From assembly GCF_012641395.1 (NCBI RefSeq), contig NZ_JABAIH010000008.1:248001-312000 (forward strand): a stretch of 64,000 nucleotides of DNA. Reading direction: 5' to 3'. The position numbers and the translations under genes were made by a program. The notes beneath the pieces are model-generated. The model was not told the origin of the DNA, did not search any database, and worked only from the letters and a program-made list of their open reading frames with translations. Source of the DNA: Rhizobium sp. P32RR-XVIII. Lineage in GTDB: Bacteria; Pseudomonadota; Alphaproteobacteria; Rhizobiales; Rhizobiaceae. Positions 35,380 through 44,626 of the stretch are shown in pieces (the stretch's first letter is position 1; each line of letters begins with the position of its first letter).

Positions 35380-35438
35380 TTGACAAGCGCCAAATCATGC
35401 CGTATCCGTTTGCATGCAATTGTATTCAGACGGATACG
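35380..35438 (+). promoter_or_regulatory. Promoter and inverted-repeat operator of the tcuAB unit
   Basis: TTGACA (35380-35385) and TATCCG (35403-35408) are 17 bp apart. The -10 lies inside a perfect 9-bp inverted repeat, CGTATCCGT (35401-35409) and ACGGATACG (35430-35438), spaced by 20 bp. A smaller palindrome TTGCATGCAA (35410-35419) sits between the arms near the expected transcript start. Occupation would block the promoter. The adjacent GntR regulator is the likely binder. Confidence 0.55.
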
Positions 35439-35441
35439 ACA

Positions 35442-36878
35442 ATGATCGATATTTCCCGCAATTATGATGTGCTTGTCATCGGAGGCGGCAATGCAGCGCT
35501 GTGTGCTGCAATCAGTGCAACGCGGAACGGAGCGAAGGTGCTCGTCGTCGAAAAGGCGCCGAAATTCTATCGGGGCGGCAATACGCGACATACCCGTAAC
35601 ATGCGCTGTGCCCATGATGCGGCCACTGAGACGCTTTCCGGCCCGTATCCCGAAGAAGAATTCTTCGACGACCTATTGCGTGTGACCGGTGGGAACACCG
35701 ACGAAAAGCTTGCGCGCATGATGATCCGCGAATCGAAGGACATGCTGAACTGGATCGTCGAACAGGGCGTGCGGTTTCAGCCTTCCCTCGGCGGAACCTT
35801 GAGTCTCGGACGGACGAATTCGTTCTTCTTGGGCGGCGGGCGGGCGATGCTGAATGCCCTCTATCGGACCGCGGAAGGCTTGGGCGTCGATGTCGTCTAC
35901 GACGCTGAAGCTGTCGCCCTCCAGACTGAACGCGGTCGTTTTTCGTCAGCCGCCATTCGCCATGCCGGCCGCGACGTGACCGTGCCTGCAAAGGCACTTG
36001 TAGCGGCCTGCGGCGGCTTTGAAGCCGACATCGAATGGCTCAAACAGGGCTGGGGTGAGATCGCCGAGAACTTTCTGATCCGCGGTACGCCCTACAATCG
36101 CGGGACGGTTACAAGAATGCTGATCGATCAAGGGGTCAAACAGATCGGCGACCCAACGCAATGTCACGCTGTGGCGATCGATGCGCGAGCGCCGAAATTC
36201 GACGGCGGCATCATCACCCGGCTGGATTGTGTGGTCTTCGGTATCGTCGTCAACAAAGATGCCAAACGCTTTTACGACGAGGGTGAGGATGTTTGGCCGA
36301 AGCGCTATGCCATCTGGGGGCGGCTCGTGGCAAACCAGCCCGACCAGATCGCCTACATCATCTTCGATGCGAGCTCGCTTGAACTTTTCATGCCGTCGCT
36401 TTTCCCTGCAATCAAGGCCGGCAGCATCGAGGAACTTGCCGAAAAACTCGGTCTTGACCCCGCAGCGCTCGATGAGACCGTCACTTCATTCAATTCGGCT
36501 GTTCGGCCGGGCCAGTTTGATCACACGGTTCTGGACGACTGTCGCACCGAAGGGCTTGCGCCGCCAAAAAGCCATTGGGCGCGGCGGATCGAGAAGGCGC
36601 CTTTCTACGCTTACCCCGTGCGGCCGGGCATTACATTCACCTATCTCGGCGTCAAGGTGAACGAGCAAGCGCGCATGCTCATGGCAAACGGCAGCGAAGC
36701 TGAAAATATGTTCGCTGCGGGTGAAATCATGGCTGGCAATGTGCTCGGTCAAGGTTACGCGGCCGGCATCGGCATGACGATCGGCAGCGTCTTCGGACGG
36801 ATCGCCGGGCAGGCGGCGGCCGCCGCCTGCTTGCCCACCAATAGCCGGCCAAGGGCGATGCAGGCGGAGGTTGCATGA
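35442..36878 (+). CDS. tcuA: FAD-dependent tricarballylate dehydrogenase-like flavoprotein
   Basis: A 478-aa flavoprotein of the succinate dehydrogenase/fumarate reductase family. The FAD motif YDVLVIGGGNAALCAAISA is at the N-terminus, with GGNTRHTRNMRCAHD after it and the C-terminal MAGNVLGQGYAAGIGMTIGS. ATG 35442 is preferred over 35397 because the latter lies before the predicted transcript start. TcuA oxidises tricarballylate to cis-aconitate; the pairing with the iron-sulfur protein TcuB supports this class, but other C4-C6 polycarboxylates are possible. It overlaps tcuB by ATGA. Confidence 0.8.
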   Translation: MIDISRNYDVLVIGGGNAALCAAISATRNGAKVLVVEKAPKFYRGGNTRHTRNMRCAHDAATETLSGPYPEEEFFDDLLRVTGGNTDEKLARMMIRESKDMLNWIVEQGVRFQPSLGGTLSLGRTNSFFLGGGRAMLNALYRTAEGLGVDVVYDAEAVALQTERGRFSSAAIRHAGRDVTVPAKALVAACGGFEADIEWLKQGWGEIAENFLIRGTPYNRGTVTRMLIDQGVKQIGDPTQCHAVAIDARAPKFDGGIITRLDCVVFGIVVNKDAKRFYDEGEDVWPKRYAIWGRLVANQPDQIAYIIFDASSLELFMPSLFPAIKAGSIEELAEKLGLDPAALDETVTSFNSAVRPGQFDHTVLDDCRTEGLAPPKSHWARRIEKAPFYAYPVRPGITFTYLGVKVNEQARMLMANGSEAENMFAAGEIMAGNVLGQGYAAGIGMTIGSVFGRIAGQAAAAACLPTNSRPRAMQAEVA

Positions 36879-38011
36879 ATATTCATACGACGATCGATAT
36901 TCTCGACATGAGCAAGACCGTAGCGGAGGCTGAACGCCTCATGACCGTCTGCAACTCATGCCGCTATTGCGAAGGGCTTTGCGCCGTCTTTCCGGCCATG
37001 GAAATGCGGCGAGCATTTTCGGAGGGAGACCTCAATTATCTGGCCAACCTGTGTCACGGTTGCGGCGCCTGCCTGCCGGATTGCCAGTTTTCCCCGCCGC
37101 ACGAATTCAACGTCAATGTCCCGCAGACCCTTGCGAGACTTCGAGGCGATACGTATCAGGCCTATGCATGGCCGCGCGCATTATCTGGACTTTTCGAGCG
37201 AAACGGCTTGGCGATCGCGTCAATCGCGGCCCTCAGCGTTTTTCTATTCATCGCAGGGTTTGTGGCCTGGAATGATAAAGCCTCGCTTTTCCGCGCGGAT
37301 GGCGGAGCGGGTGCTTTCTACAGGCTGATGCCACACAACGCCATGGCCGGCCTTTTCATCGCTGTGACGCTTTACGTGGTCGTTGCCGTCATCATGAGCT
37401 GTCGTGCGTTCTGGAAAGATATCGGCGAGCCCGCCGCGACTCTGCGCCAGCCCGTCTCGCTGTGGCAGGCGATCCGCGACGCCGGGACGCTGCGATATCT
37501 CGATGGTGGCGGCGTCGGCTGCGTCAACGATGACGACATGCCGACGGATCGGCGTCGGCTTTATCACCACATGACGTTCTATGGTTTCCTGCTGTGCTTC
37601 GCGGCGACCTCGACGGCAACCCTCTACCACTATCTGCTCGGCATCGAGGCACCGTATCCATGGTACGATCTTCCCGTCCTGCTCGGTACCGCCGGCGGTA
37701 TCGGCTTGGTCATTGGTCCGTGCGGTCTCCTTCTGGCAAAGTTGCGCCGGGATCCGCTCCTTCTCGATCGGCCGCGCTGGGGCATGGACGTCGCGTTTAT
37801 CGTCATGCTGTTTCTGACCAGTCTGACCGGCCTGTTGTTGATGATCTTCCGCGCGTCGCCGGCGATGGGACTGCTGCTTGCGTTGCATCTCGGCGTGGTT
37901 TTCAGCCTGTTCTTCACCATGCCTTACGGCAAGTTCATGCATGGCATCTACCGTTTCCTGGCCCTGGTTCGCTATGCCAAGGAACGTCGCGAACTCGAAA
38001 CCGGCCACTGA
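36875..38011 (+). CDS. tcuB: Iron-sulfur/cytochrome b-like membrane protein, TcuB-like
   Basis: A 378-aa protein with an N-terminal 2x[4Fe-4S] ferredoxin part (CNSCRYCEGLCAVFP and CHGCGACLPDCQFSPPHEF, residues about 28-75) and a C-terminal membrane part of about six helices (for example SIAALSVFLFIAGFVAW). It reoxidises TcuA-bound FADH2 and passes electrons to the quinone pool. Start overlaps tcuA (ATGA). The family is annotated as citrate-utilisation protein B. Confidence 0.87.
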   Translation: MNIHTTIDILDMSKTVAEAERLMTVCNSCRYCEGLCAVFPAMEMRRAFSEGDLNYLANLCHGCGACLPDCQFSPPHEFNVNVPQTLARLRGDTYQAYAWPRALSGLFERNGLAIASIAALSVFLFIAGFVAWNDKASLFRADGGAGAFYRLMPHNAMAGLFIAVTLYVVVAVIMSCRAFWKDIGEPAATLRQPVSLWQAIRDAGTLRYLDGGGVGCVNDDDMPTDRRRLYHHMTFYGFLLCFAATSTATLYHYLLGIEAPYPWYDLPVLLGTAGGIGLVIGPCGLLLAKLRRDPLLLDRPRWGMDVAFIVMLFLTSLTGLLLMIFRASPAMGLLLALHLGVVFSLFFTMPYGKFMHGIYRFLALVRYAKERRELETGH

Positions 38012-38210
38012 GGCCGCAAACGAGGCGAGCGCGCCCTTCATTTTCACGCGTTCGTCTCAAGATCGCCGTGGCACACCTCCTTGCCGGCTACAAATCCCTC
38101 CTCGCACCACTGCCCCGGTGTCAGCCATTCAAGCGCGTTATTGTCCTTCATCTCACAGCAAATCCGTTTATGCTCCCGCATGGAATAGCGACGGAGGTCG
38201 AAAGAAACAT

Positions 38211-39107
38211 ATGTTGAACTTGCGCCAGCTTGAGGCGTTTCGCGCTCTGATGCTGACCGGGACGACGGTTCAAGCGGCCGCGATGCTGGGCATGACGCAG
38301 CCCGCAGTCAGCCGGCTTGTCTCCGATCTCGAATATCACGCGGGCCTCGACCTCTTTGCAAGATCGAAAGGCCGCCTGCGACCGACGCCCGAGGCGGAAA
38401 TGCTCTTCAGGGAGCTGGAGCGCACCTTTGTCGGGCTCGATTATCTCGGAAATTACATAAAGGGGCTGAAGCGGTATTCGGGCACGGTCAATACGCTGTC
38501 GACGATGCCGATCGCGCACGGCGTGCTGCCGACCGTCATCAATCGGTTCATGGCCGTGCAACCCGACGCCGTCGTCAGCGTCAAAACGGTTCTCAGTCGC
38601 GACGTGAGGTCGTGGCTTGACACGCAGCAGTTCGATATTGCCTTGACGAACTATCCGGTCGACTACCCGGCGTCCGCCACGGCCGAACTCGCAAGATCGA
38701 GCGGCGTCTGCATCATGCCGATCGGTCACCTGCTTTCCGGCAAGGAGCGCATCTCGGCGTCGGATCTCAATGGAGTTCCGTTCGTCGCCATGGCACCGGA
38801 GACCCGGCATCGACAGAAGGTGGACGGGGCGTTCGCAAAAGCGGGCATCGAGCCGCACATCGTCATCGAAGCGCAGACGAGCGCGATCATTTCCGATCTC
38901 GTCGCCGCAGGCAACGGCGTTTCGATCATCGATCCGATCAGTGCCAATGCCTTCGTCGCCAAGGGGCTCGTGATACGCCCCTTCGAGCCGCAGTTAATCT
39001 ACGAATTTCGCATGCTTTTCCCGCTTCAAAAGGCCCGCTCGAAACTGACGCAGCTGTTTGCGAAATTTGCCGCTGATTACACACGCGAGCTCGGGTTCCT
39101 GCAATAG
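38211..39107 (+). CDS. LysR-family transcriptional regulator
   Basis: A 298-aa LysR protein; start at 38211 after GGAGGTCGAAAG. Helix-turn-helix: TTVQAAAMLGMTQPAVSRLV, then DLEYHAGLDLFARSKGRLRP. The effector domain follows (VVSVKTVLSRDVRSWLDTQQ). It lies convergent to the hyuBA/ABC/HMGL-like operon, whose last gene ends 51 bp away, and 199 bp downstream of tcuB. Its target is not clear from position: either the tcu genes or the opposed operon. Confidence 0.9.
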   Translation: MLNLRQLEAFRALMLTGTTVQAAAMLGMTQPAVSRLVSDLEYHAGLDLFARSKGRLRPTPEAEMLFRELERTFVGLDYLGNYIKGLKRYSGTVNTLSTMPIAHGVLPTVINRFMAVQPDAVVSVKTVLSRDVRSWLDTQQFDIALTNYPVDYPASATAELARSSGVCIMPIGHLLSGKERISASDLNGVPFVAMAPETRHRQKVDGAFAKAGIEPHIVIEAQTSAIISDLVAAGNGVSIIDPISANAFVAKGLVIRPFEPQLIYEFRMLFPLQKARSKLTQLFAKFAADYTRELGFLQ

Positions 39108-39157
39108 GAAAGCAACGTATGGCCTGCCCCGGCCGCAGCCGGCCGGGGCAAGTTCGG

Positions 39158-40414
39158 TTATGCATAGATCTTGCGAATGACCTCTTCGACCTCGCCTTCG
39201 CTGATCTCGACCTTCTCGTAAATCAGCTCTTCGAGCTTTTCGAAGACCTTTTCGATATTGGCGGAAGCCGGATCGAAGCCCATCGTTTCGACCTTGATGG
39301 AGACCGGCGCGGTTTTGCCGCGGCGCAGCGATGTCGGCCCAAAGGCAACCGACCGAACGTTGCCGACCGTCTCGGCCCGGATGTTTTCCCAGAAGTACCA
39401 TTGACCGCGAAGAATGCCGCCGAGATGGCTGCCACCATAGGAGTACATGTGCTTGCCGGTGATCGGAAGGTTGGTCGGGATCGGAACCTTGTAGAGTTCG
39501 GCAATCATGTCGGTCAGCGAGGTGAGTTGCGTCATGTCGATGTCGGTCTTGATCCCGTAAAGCGACTCCAGGGCCGGAACGACCTGTTCGAAGGCGGCGT
39601 TGCCGCAGCGATGGCCGGTCGAGTTGACTGTCACGTCGCAGGTCAGCGCTCCGGCCCTGACGGCTTCGATGGAATTGATCGTTGCCAGGCCCATGTCGTC
39701 ATGGCAATGCACGCCGATTTCGATGTCGGGGCCAGCAAGCGCGCGCACGTAGCGGACCAGGAACGACATGCTCTCGGGTACGAACCAGCCGCGCACGTCG
39801 TAGACGACAATCCGGTCGGCACCCGCCTCGGCGGCCGCCTTGACGACACGGGCGACGAGGTCGAGGCGATGGTAGTCGGTTCCAACCGCAATCTTTTTGG
39901 CGCCGTGCCGCTTTGCATGGCGCACCGCATCGCCGATCCGCTCCTCGATATTGCCGTTCCAGTTTTGCGGGCAAAGTGCATGGGTCATGATGTAGCCCCA
40001 GTAGCCCACGAGATTGACGAGATCGGCCCCGGCATCGATCGTCTTTTCGATTTCGGTCCGATAGTCCGGATCGTAATAGCGTGTGTGCATGCCGAGTTCC
40101 ATTTTCGAACCGGCCGCCTTCAACATCTTCACGAATTCGACATGCTCGGGGATGGTCGGATAACCCACCTCGGCTTCCACCACGCCCATGCCTTCGATTT
40201 TCTCGGCGACGCGCATCTTGACGTCGTTCTTGACGTAGACGCCGGGCGTGTTGACGCCCGAACGCAGCGTGTCGTCGCGGATGATCACCTTATCCATCAC
40301 GCCCTGCGGGCGGTGCCCCATCGCGACCTTGTTGACGACCGGCGTCATCCATCGCTCCTGGGGATCAATATCGACTTCTTTGAGAAGGTCGGGATGCAAG
40401 TCACGCAGCTTCAT
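39158..40414 (-). CDS. HMG-CoA lyase/isopropylmalate-synthase-like protein with altered metal site
   Basis: A 418-aa DRE-TIM metallolyase-like TIM barrel. It aligns over the N-terminus with LeuA (KVIIRDDTLRSGVNTPG, then MGVVEAEVGYP). In the family this strand reads LRDGEQ; here residues 51-55 are RSGVN, so the metal-binding Asp is Ser and the following Glu/Gln are replaced. The other ligands remain: HCHDDMGLA and the GHRCGNAAF Asn. It could be a divergent aldolase/lyase using another acid (Asp47/Asp48). It is the last gene of the operon; the start follows GAGGAGA. Confidence 0.82.
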   Translation of the reverse strand: MKLRDLHPDLLKEVDIDPQERWMTPVVNKVAMGHRPQGVMDKVIIRDDTLRSGVNTPGVYVKNDVKMRVAEKIEGMGVVEAEVGYPTIPEHVEFVKMLKAAGSKMELGMHTRYYDPDYRTEIEKTIDAGADLVNLVGYWGYIMTHALCPQNWNGNIEERIGDAVRHAKRHGAKKIAVGTDYHRLDLVARVVKAAAEAGADRIVVYDVRGWFVPESMSFLVRYVRALAGPDIEIGVHCHDDMGLATINSIEAVRAGALTCDVTVNSTGHRCGNAAFEQVVPALESLYGIKTDIDMTQLTSLTDMIAELYKVPIPTNLPITGKHMYSYGGSHLGGILRGQWYFWENIRAETVGNVRSVAFGPTSLRRGKTAPVSIKVETMGFDPASANIEKVFEKLEELIYEKVEISEGEVEEVIRKIYA

Positions 40415-40429
40415 GTTTTGTCTCCTCTT

Positions 40430-41533
40430 TCAATCTCTGATGATGAAGCAGTCCTGGGGGGCCACGCTCGCCACAACAGCCTGGCCGGCCTTGAAACGGA
40501 CATAGGGGGGAACCTTGGCCTTCAGCACGGTGCCGCGCGGTGTCGCGATCTCGTACTCGATGCAGTCGCCAAGGAAGATCGAAGCCCGGATCGTGCCCTC
40601 CCAGCGATTGTCGCCGACAAAGACATCCTCGCCCGGCGCCATGAGCTTGATGAGTTCGCACCGCACGCCGAGCTGAACGCGATTGCCGGCCGCCGCCCCG
40701 CTGGCGTGATCGCCGATGGGCGCTCGCTTTTCTTCGCCGTCTTCGCCGCTCAAGCGCAACCAGCCAGGATCGGATACAGCGGTGCCGATTTCCGTCATTT
40801 CGAGAAGGTTGACGTTTCCAAGGAAGCTCGCGGCAAACCGCGTCTTCGGCCGGGCATAAAGCGCCTCCGGCGGCCCGATTTGCACGATCCGGCCCTTGTC
40901 CATCACGACGATGCGGTCGGAAATCGCCAGCGCCTCCGACTGGTCGTGCGTCACGTAGACGGCAGTGATGCCAAGGCGCTTCTGGATATCGCGGATTTCA
41001 TTGCGGAGCTGTTCGCGCAGCCGAACATCCAGATTGCTGAGAGGCTCATCGAACAGAAGGATCCGGCACTCAGACGCGAGAGCCCTCGCAAGCGCGATGC
41101 GCTGCTGCTGGCCGCCGGAAAGCATGCCGGGAGAGGATGCGCTCGCACCGGCGAGGCCGACGAGTTCAAGCGCGTTCAGCGCGCGCTTCTGCCGGTCCGT
41201 TGCCGACAGCTTTTGTTGGCGCAGCGGATAAGCGACATTTTCGAGAACGGTCATATGCGGCCATAGCGCATAGGACTGGAACACCATTCCGATCCGGCGG
41301 CGCTCAGGCGGGATGTTGACGCCCTTCCGGTCGGAGAAAATGCACTCCCCGCCCATGGTGATTTCACCGGATGTCGGCGGTTCGAGGCCTGCGATGCAGC
41401 GCAGGGTCGTCGACTTGCCGCATCCACTGGGACCAAGGAGCGTGACCAGCTCGCCCTCGGCCGCCTCGATGGTTACGTCGCGAACAGCATCGAAGGCGCC
41501 GAAAGACTTGCCGAGGGAAGTAACTCGAAGCAT
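40430..41533 (-). CDS. ABC transporter ATP-binding protein (ferric-type, FbpC-like)
   Basis: A 367-aa ATPase: Walker A GPSGCGKSTTLRCIAG, Q-loop MVFQSYALWPHMTV, signature LSGGQQQRIALARAL, Walker B ILLFDEPLSNLDVRLR, H-loop YVTHDQSEALAISDR, and TOBE domain. It serves the fused permease 10 bp upstream in the operon. It is a paralogue of the ATPase at 23384-24499. Whether the two can exchange partners is unknown. Confidence 0.9.
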   Translation of the reverse strand: MLRVTSLGKSFGAFDAVRDVTIEAAEGELVTLLGPSGCGKSTTLRCIAGLEPPTSGEITMGGECIFSDRKGVNIPPERRRIGMVFQSYALWPHMTVLENVAYPLRQQKLSATDRQKRALNALELVGLAGASASSPGMLSGGQQQRIALARALASECRILLFDEPLSNLDVRLREQLRNEIRDIQKRLGITAVYVTHDQSEALAISDRIVVMDKGRIVQIGPPEALYARPKTRFAASFLGNVNLLEMTEIGTAVSDPGWLRLSGEDGEEKRAPIGDHASGAAAGNRVQLGVRCELIKLMAPGEDVFVGDNRWEGTIRASIFLGDCIEYEIATPRGTVLKAKVPPYVRFKAGQAVVASVAPQDCFIIRD

Positions 41534-41543
41534 GGCTTTCTCC

Positions 41544-43238
41544 TTAAGCCTTGGGTTTGATTTTTACGCCGAATACCAGCGCCGAAAGCACAAGCGTCAG
41601 GAGCACGATGACCGATATGCCGGTGCCGAGCGCGGCTACCTCCGGATAGCGGCCCTCAAGATATGCGTCGAATATCAGGACGGGCAGCACGACAGAATTG
41701 AATGCGTAGAGCAGGACGGAAGTGTTCAACTCCTTGATGAAGGAGATGAAGTAGAGAACCCAGCTGGAGACGATGCTGCCCCTGATCAACGGGAAGGTGA
41801 TCGTCAGCGCGGCCTTCGTCTTGGAGGCGCCCGAGACCCTGGCGGCATTTTCCAGGTCGCGATCCACCTGGGTGAGTGCCGCCGACATGTTGCGAATGCC
41901 GAAGGACAGGAAGCGGGTGATGTAGGCGATCAGCAGGATCCAGATCGTGCCGTAGATCGGCAGGGGCACGCGGATCCATGCCCAAAGCAGCGCGACGCCG
42001 AGGACAACGCCGGGCACGCCGACCGTCATCGAGCTCAGTATGTCGAGGAAAGCCCTGCCCGGCGCCCGCGTGTGCGACACGACATAGGCCACGGCACCGG
42101 CAAGGGCGCAGGCGATGAATGCACCCACGAAGGAAAGCAGGAAAGAGTTCTGGGCGGCGCGAATGAACAGGCCGCGGGTGAACACCGCCTCATAGTTGAC
42201 GAAGGTGAACGCCGTGAATTTCGTAGTCCAGTAGGACTGGAAGGACGCCATCACCATCGTGAACAGGGGCAGGACCGTAGAAATGAAGACGAACAGCAGA
42301 ACCCCGCCGAAGGCGACCCAGCGCGCCCGGCCGAGGGAAATCAGCATCGGGCGGTAGCTCTTGCCGCTGATGGCGACGTAGTTCTTACGCCCGAGGAAGC
42401 TGCGCTGGACGAGCAGGCCAAGAGCCGTCATCAGCACGAAGGAGATCGACACGACGGTTGCATATCCGTAGTCCGGCGGCGGATAGGAGAATTTCAGATA
42501 GATCTCCGTCGGGATGAATGGGATCTGCGACGGCACGCCGAGCACAGCAAGAACCCCGAAATTTTCCATAGACAGGACGAAGACGAGCAGTGCGGCGGCG
42601 AAAATGGAGGGTGTCACGAGGGGAAACGTCACGCGCATCAGCGTCTGGAACATGCCCTGACCCGACAGCCGTGAAGCTTCCTCCATCGAGGTATCGATCG
42701 ACGTCAGCGGACCCGAAGTAAACAGGAACACATAGGGCGTCATATAGAAGCCGAGCACCATGGCGATCCCCGGCAGGCTGTAGATGTTGACGTGGATCGG
42801 CAGTCCCAGTCCCGAAAACACGCGGTTGAGCAGGCCGACATTCGGTGCGGCGAGCCCGCTCCAGGCGATCGCGCCGATGAAGGGGGAGATGAAGATCGGT
42901 AGGATCACCAGCAGTTCGCAGATGCGCCGGTAGGGGAGATCGGTGCGCGATATCAAAAAGGCCGTTCCGAGCCCGAAGACGAGCGCCAACACCGACGAGC
43001 CGATGCTGACGAGGATGGTGTTGCGCCAGGCCATCCAGAACTGCGGGTCGCTCAATATCCTTGCGAAATTCGCCGCGCTGAGTCCTCCCGCCGAGCGATC
43101 CGGACCGGAGACGTTCAGACTTCCATAGACAAGACTCGCCAGTGGATAGGCGACCAGAATGAGCATGATGACGACGAGGACTGCCGTGACAGCAGTTTCG
43201 CCGGCGGGCATGCGCCAACTCTTTGTTTTCTGCGTCAT
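41544..43238 (-). CDS. ABC transporter permease, fused two-domain (FbpB-like)
   Basis: A 564-aa membrane protein with two permease domains. Coupling loops are EEASRLSGQGMFQTLMRVTF and ENAARVSGASKTKAALTITF. The ATG at 43238 is chosen because the longer frame to 43277 would run into the end of the MmgE/PrpD gene. About twelve helices; the second loop has ENAA in place of EEAA, a mild change. Same architecture as 24523-26250 but clearly diverged. Confidence 0.9.
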   Translation of the reverse strand: MTQKTKSWRMPAGETAVTAVLVVIMLILVAYPLASLVYGSLNVSGPDRSAGGLSAANFARILSDPQFWMAWRNTILVSIGSSVLALVFGLGTAFLISRTDLPYRRICELLVILPIFISPFIGAIAWSGLAAPNVGLLNRVFSGLGLPIHVNIYSLPGIAMVLGFYMTPYVFLFTSGPLTSIDTSMEEASRLSGQGMFQTLMRVTFPLVTPSIFAAALLVFVLSMENFGVLAVLGVPSQIPFIPTEIYLKFSYPPPDYGYATVVSISFVLMTALGLLVQRSFLGRKNYVAISGKSYRPMLISLGRARWVAFGGVLLFVFISTVLPLFTMVMASFQSYWTTKFTAFTFVNYEAVFTRGLFIRAAQNSFLLSFVGAFIACALAGAVAYVVSHTRAPGRAFLDILSSMTVGVPGVVLGVALLWAWIRVPLPIYGTIWILLIAYITRFLSFGIRNMSAALTQVDRDLENAARVSGASKTKAALTITFPLIRGSIVSSWVLYFISFIKELNTSVLLYAFNSVVLPVLIFDAYLEGRYPEVAALGTGISVIVLLTLVLSALVFGVKIKPKA

Positions 43239-43255
43239 TTTTCGATATCTCAGTG

Positions 43256-44626
43256 TTAATGTACCGCAGCGCGGCATGCGTCCGAAATCGCCGAGGTGAG
43301 ATCCAGGCAGCTGTTTGCCTCCAGGTTCTCCACAAGGCCGATGACCCTCTCGACTGCGGAGGATTCTCCGATCGGTCCCGCCATCCGGCGGAATTTTTCA
43401 GCAACGTCGGAAAAGCTCGGTGGGCTGGCGGCGTCGCCGACGGGCGCCATTATGGCCCTTTCCTCGATTCGGCCGTCTTCCATCTGCGCGCGCACGGCAG
43501 CGCCGAAGCGAGGCATGCTCTCGTCCGCGATCAAGCGCACCTGAGGCAGGTGACGGCGGATATCCGGATCCCAGAGCTCTTCCTCTCCAAGATCGCCCCT
43601 CAGCACCGAACCGCGATGCAGGATGAGGGCGATATTGTATTGCATGCTCAGCCGGGCCGCGAGTAGCGTGGACGGATTGACCTCGTTGTTGTCACGGAAG
43701 ACGACGGGATGACAGCGGACCTCGATTTCGGCGATGCGGGCCTCGTTCGAAAGGCCGCGCAGGATCTCTTCGGTCGCCCCGGAGGCTGCGAGCGTCGAGC
43801 TGCAGCCGTAGTAGAGACGGAAGCTCGTCTCTTCGATCAGGAACCTCTCACCGAGATCCTGCGTCAGCACGGTTTCGTCGAACTGATCCGTCGTCGCCTT
43901 GCAGAAGCCCTTGCTGCCTTCTATGACGGTCGCGGGACCGGACAGTCCGTCTTGAACGAGAAGATTGGCCTCGACGCCGTTCTGGCCTGCCCGCCCGGCA
44001 TGGAAGATCATCGTCAGCGTGCCGTCGTGGTGGAATTCGTAAAGGCCTGCCGCCTGACTCCCCGCGATCCCGAAGGCACTCGCAAGCGCGGCCGGGTCGG
44101 CGCCCATCATGCGCCCGACGGCGGCGGTCGCGCCGAAGGTGCCGATGGTCCCGGTGGTGTGGAACCCTCTCTCACGGTGGCTGGGAGCCGTCGCGGTTCC
44201 AAGCCTGCCGTTCACCTCGTAGCCCGCCACCATCGCGGTCAGGATGTCTTTTCCGTCGCGCTCCAGCCACTCGCCGGTCGCCAGGACCGGCATGACGATG
44301 CAGCCGCCAGGGTGCGACGTCGAGGGCTTGTGAATATCGTTCAGACCGACGCTGTAAAGTGCGATCGAATTCGCGAAGGCGGCGTCGCGCACGGAGCCCT
44401 TGAAACCTCCGGTGAAGATCGTGCACTGCGGATGGCCGCCGAGCCTCTTCACCGTTGCCGCGGCACTTTTTCCAGGGCCACCGCGTGTCCCGACCACGAG
44501 ACAGGCCAGCCCATCGAGCAGCAGGTTCCTTGCCATCTCCACGGCAGAGCGCGGAATGGCGTCATAGGTAAGCCGCGAGCAGAATTGCGCGAGGCTCTGC
44601 GTGGCTCCGTGCGATGAATGCGTCAT
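43256..44626 (-). CDS. MmgE/PrpD-family dehydratase or decarboxylase
   Basis: A 456-aa protein of the 2-methylcitrate dehydratase/cis-aconitate decarboxylase/iminodisuccinate epimerase family. Recognised from NLLLDGLACLVVGTRGGPG, the lid region SVGLNDIHKPSTSHPGGC and ATVIEGSKGFCKA near the middle, and the C-terminal EVRCHPVVFRDNNEVNPS. ATG 44626 overlaps the stop of the binding-protein gene (ATGA). It would act on a tri- or dicarboxylic acid, fitting the TcuA-like enzyme nearby. Which of the family reactions it performs is open. Confidence 0.85.
   Translation of the reverse strand: MTHSSHGATQSLAQFCSRLTYDAIPRSAVEMARNLLLDGLACLVVGTRGGPGKSAAATVKRLGGHPQCTIFTGGFKGSVRDAAFANSIALYSVGLNDIHKPSTSHPGGCIVMPVLATGEWLERDGKDILTAMVAGYEVNGRLGTATAPSHRERGFHTTGTIGTFGATAAVGRMMGADPAALASAFGIAGSQAAGLYEFHHDGTLTMIFHAGRAGQNGVEANLLVQDGLSGPATVIEGSKGFCKATTDQFDETVLTQDLGERFLIEETSFRLYYGCSSTLAASGATEEILRGLSNEARIAEIEVRCHPVVFRDNNEVNPSTLLAARLSMQYNIALILHRGSVLRGDLGEEELWDPDIRRHLPQVRLIADESMPRFGAAVRAQMEDGRIEERAIMAPVGDAASPPSFSDVAEKFRRMAGPIGESSAVERVIGLVENLEANSCLDLTSAISDACRAAVH

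Noticed and set aside
39119..41266. 715-codon open frame on the plus strand opposite the HMGL-like and ATPase genes
   Set aside because: It lies antisense to two well-supported genes and has no recognisable domain; long antisense frames are expected in GC-rich, strongly biased codons.
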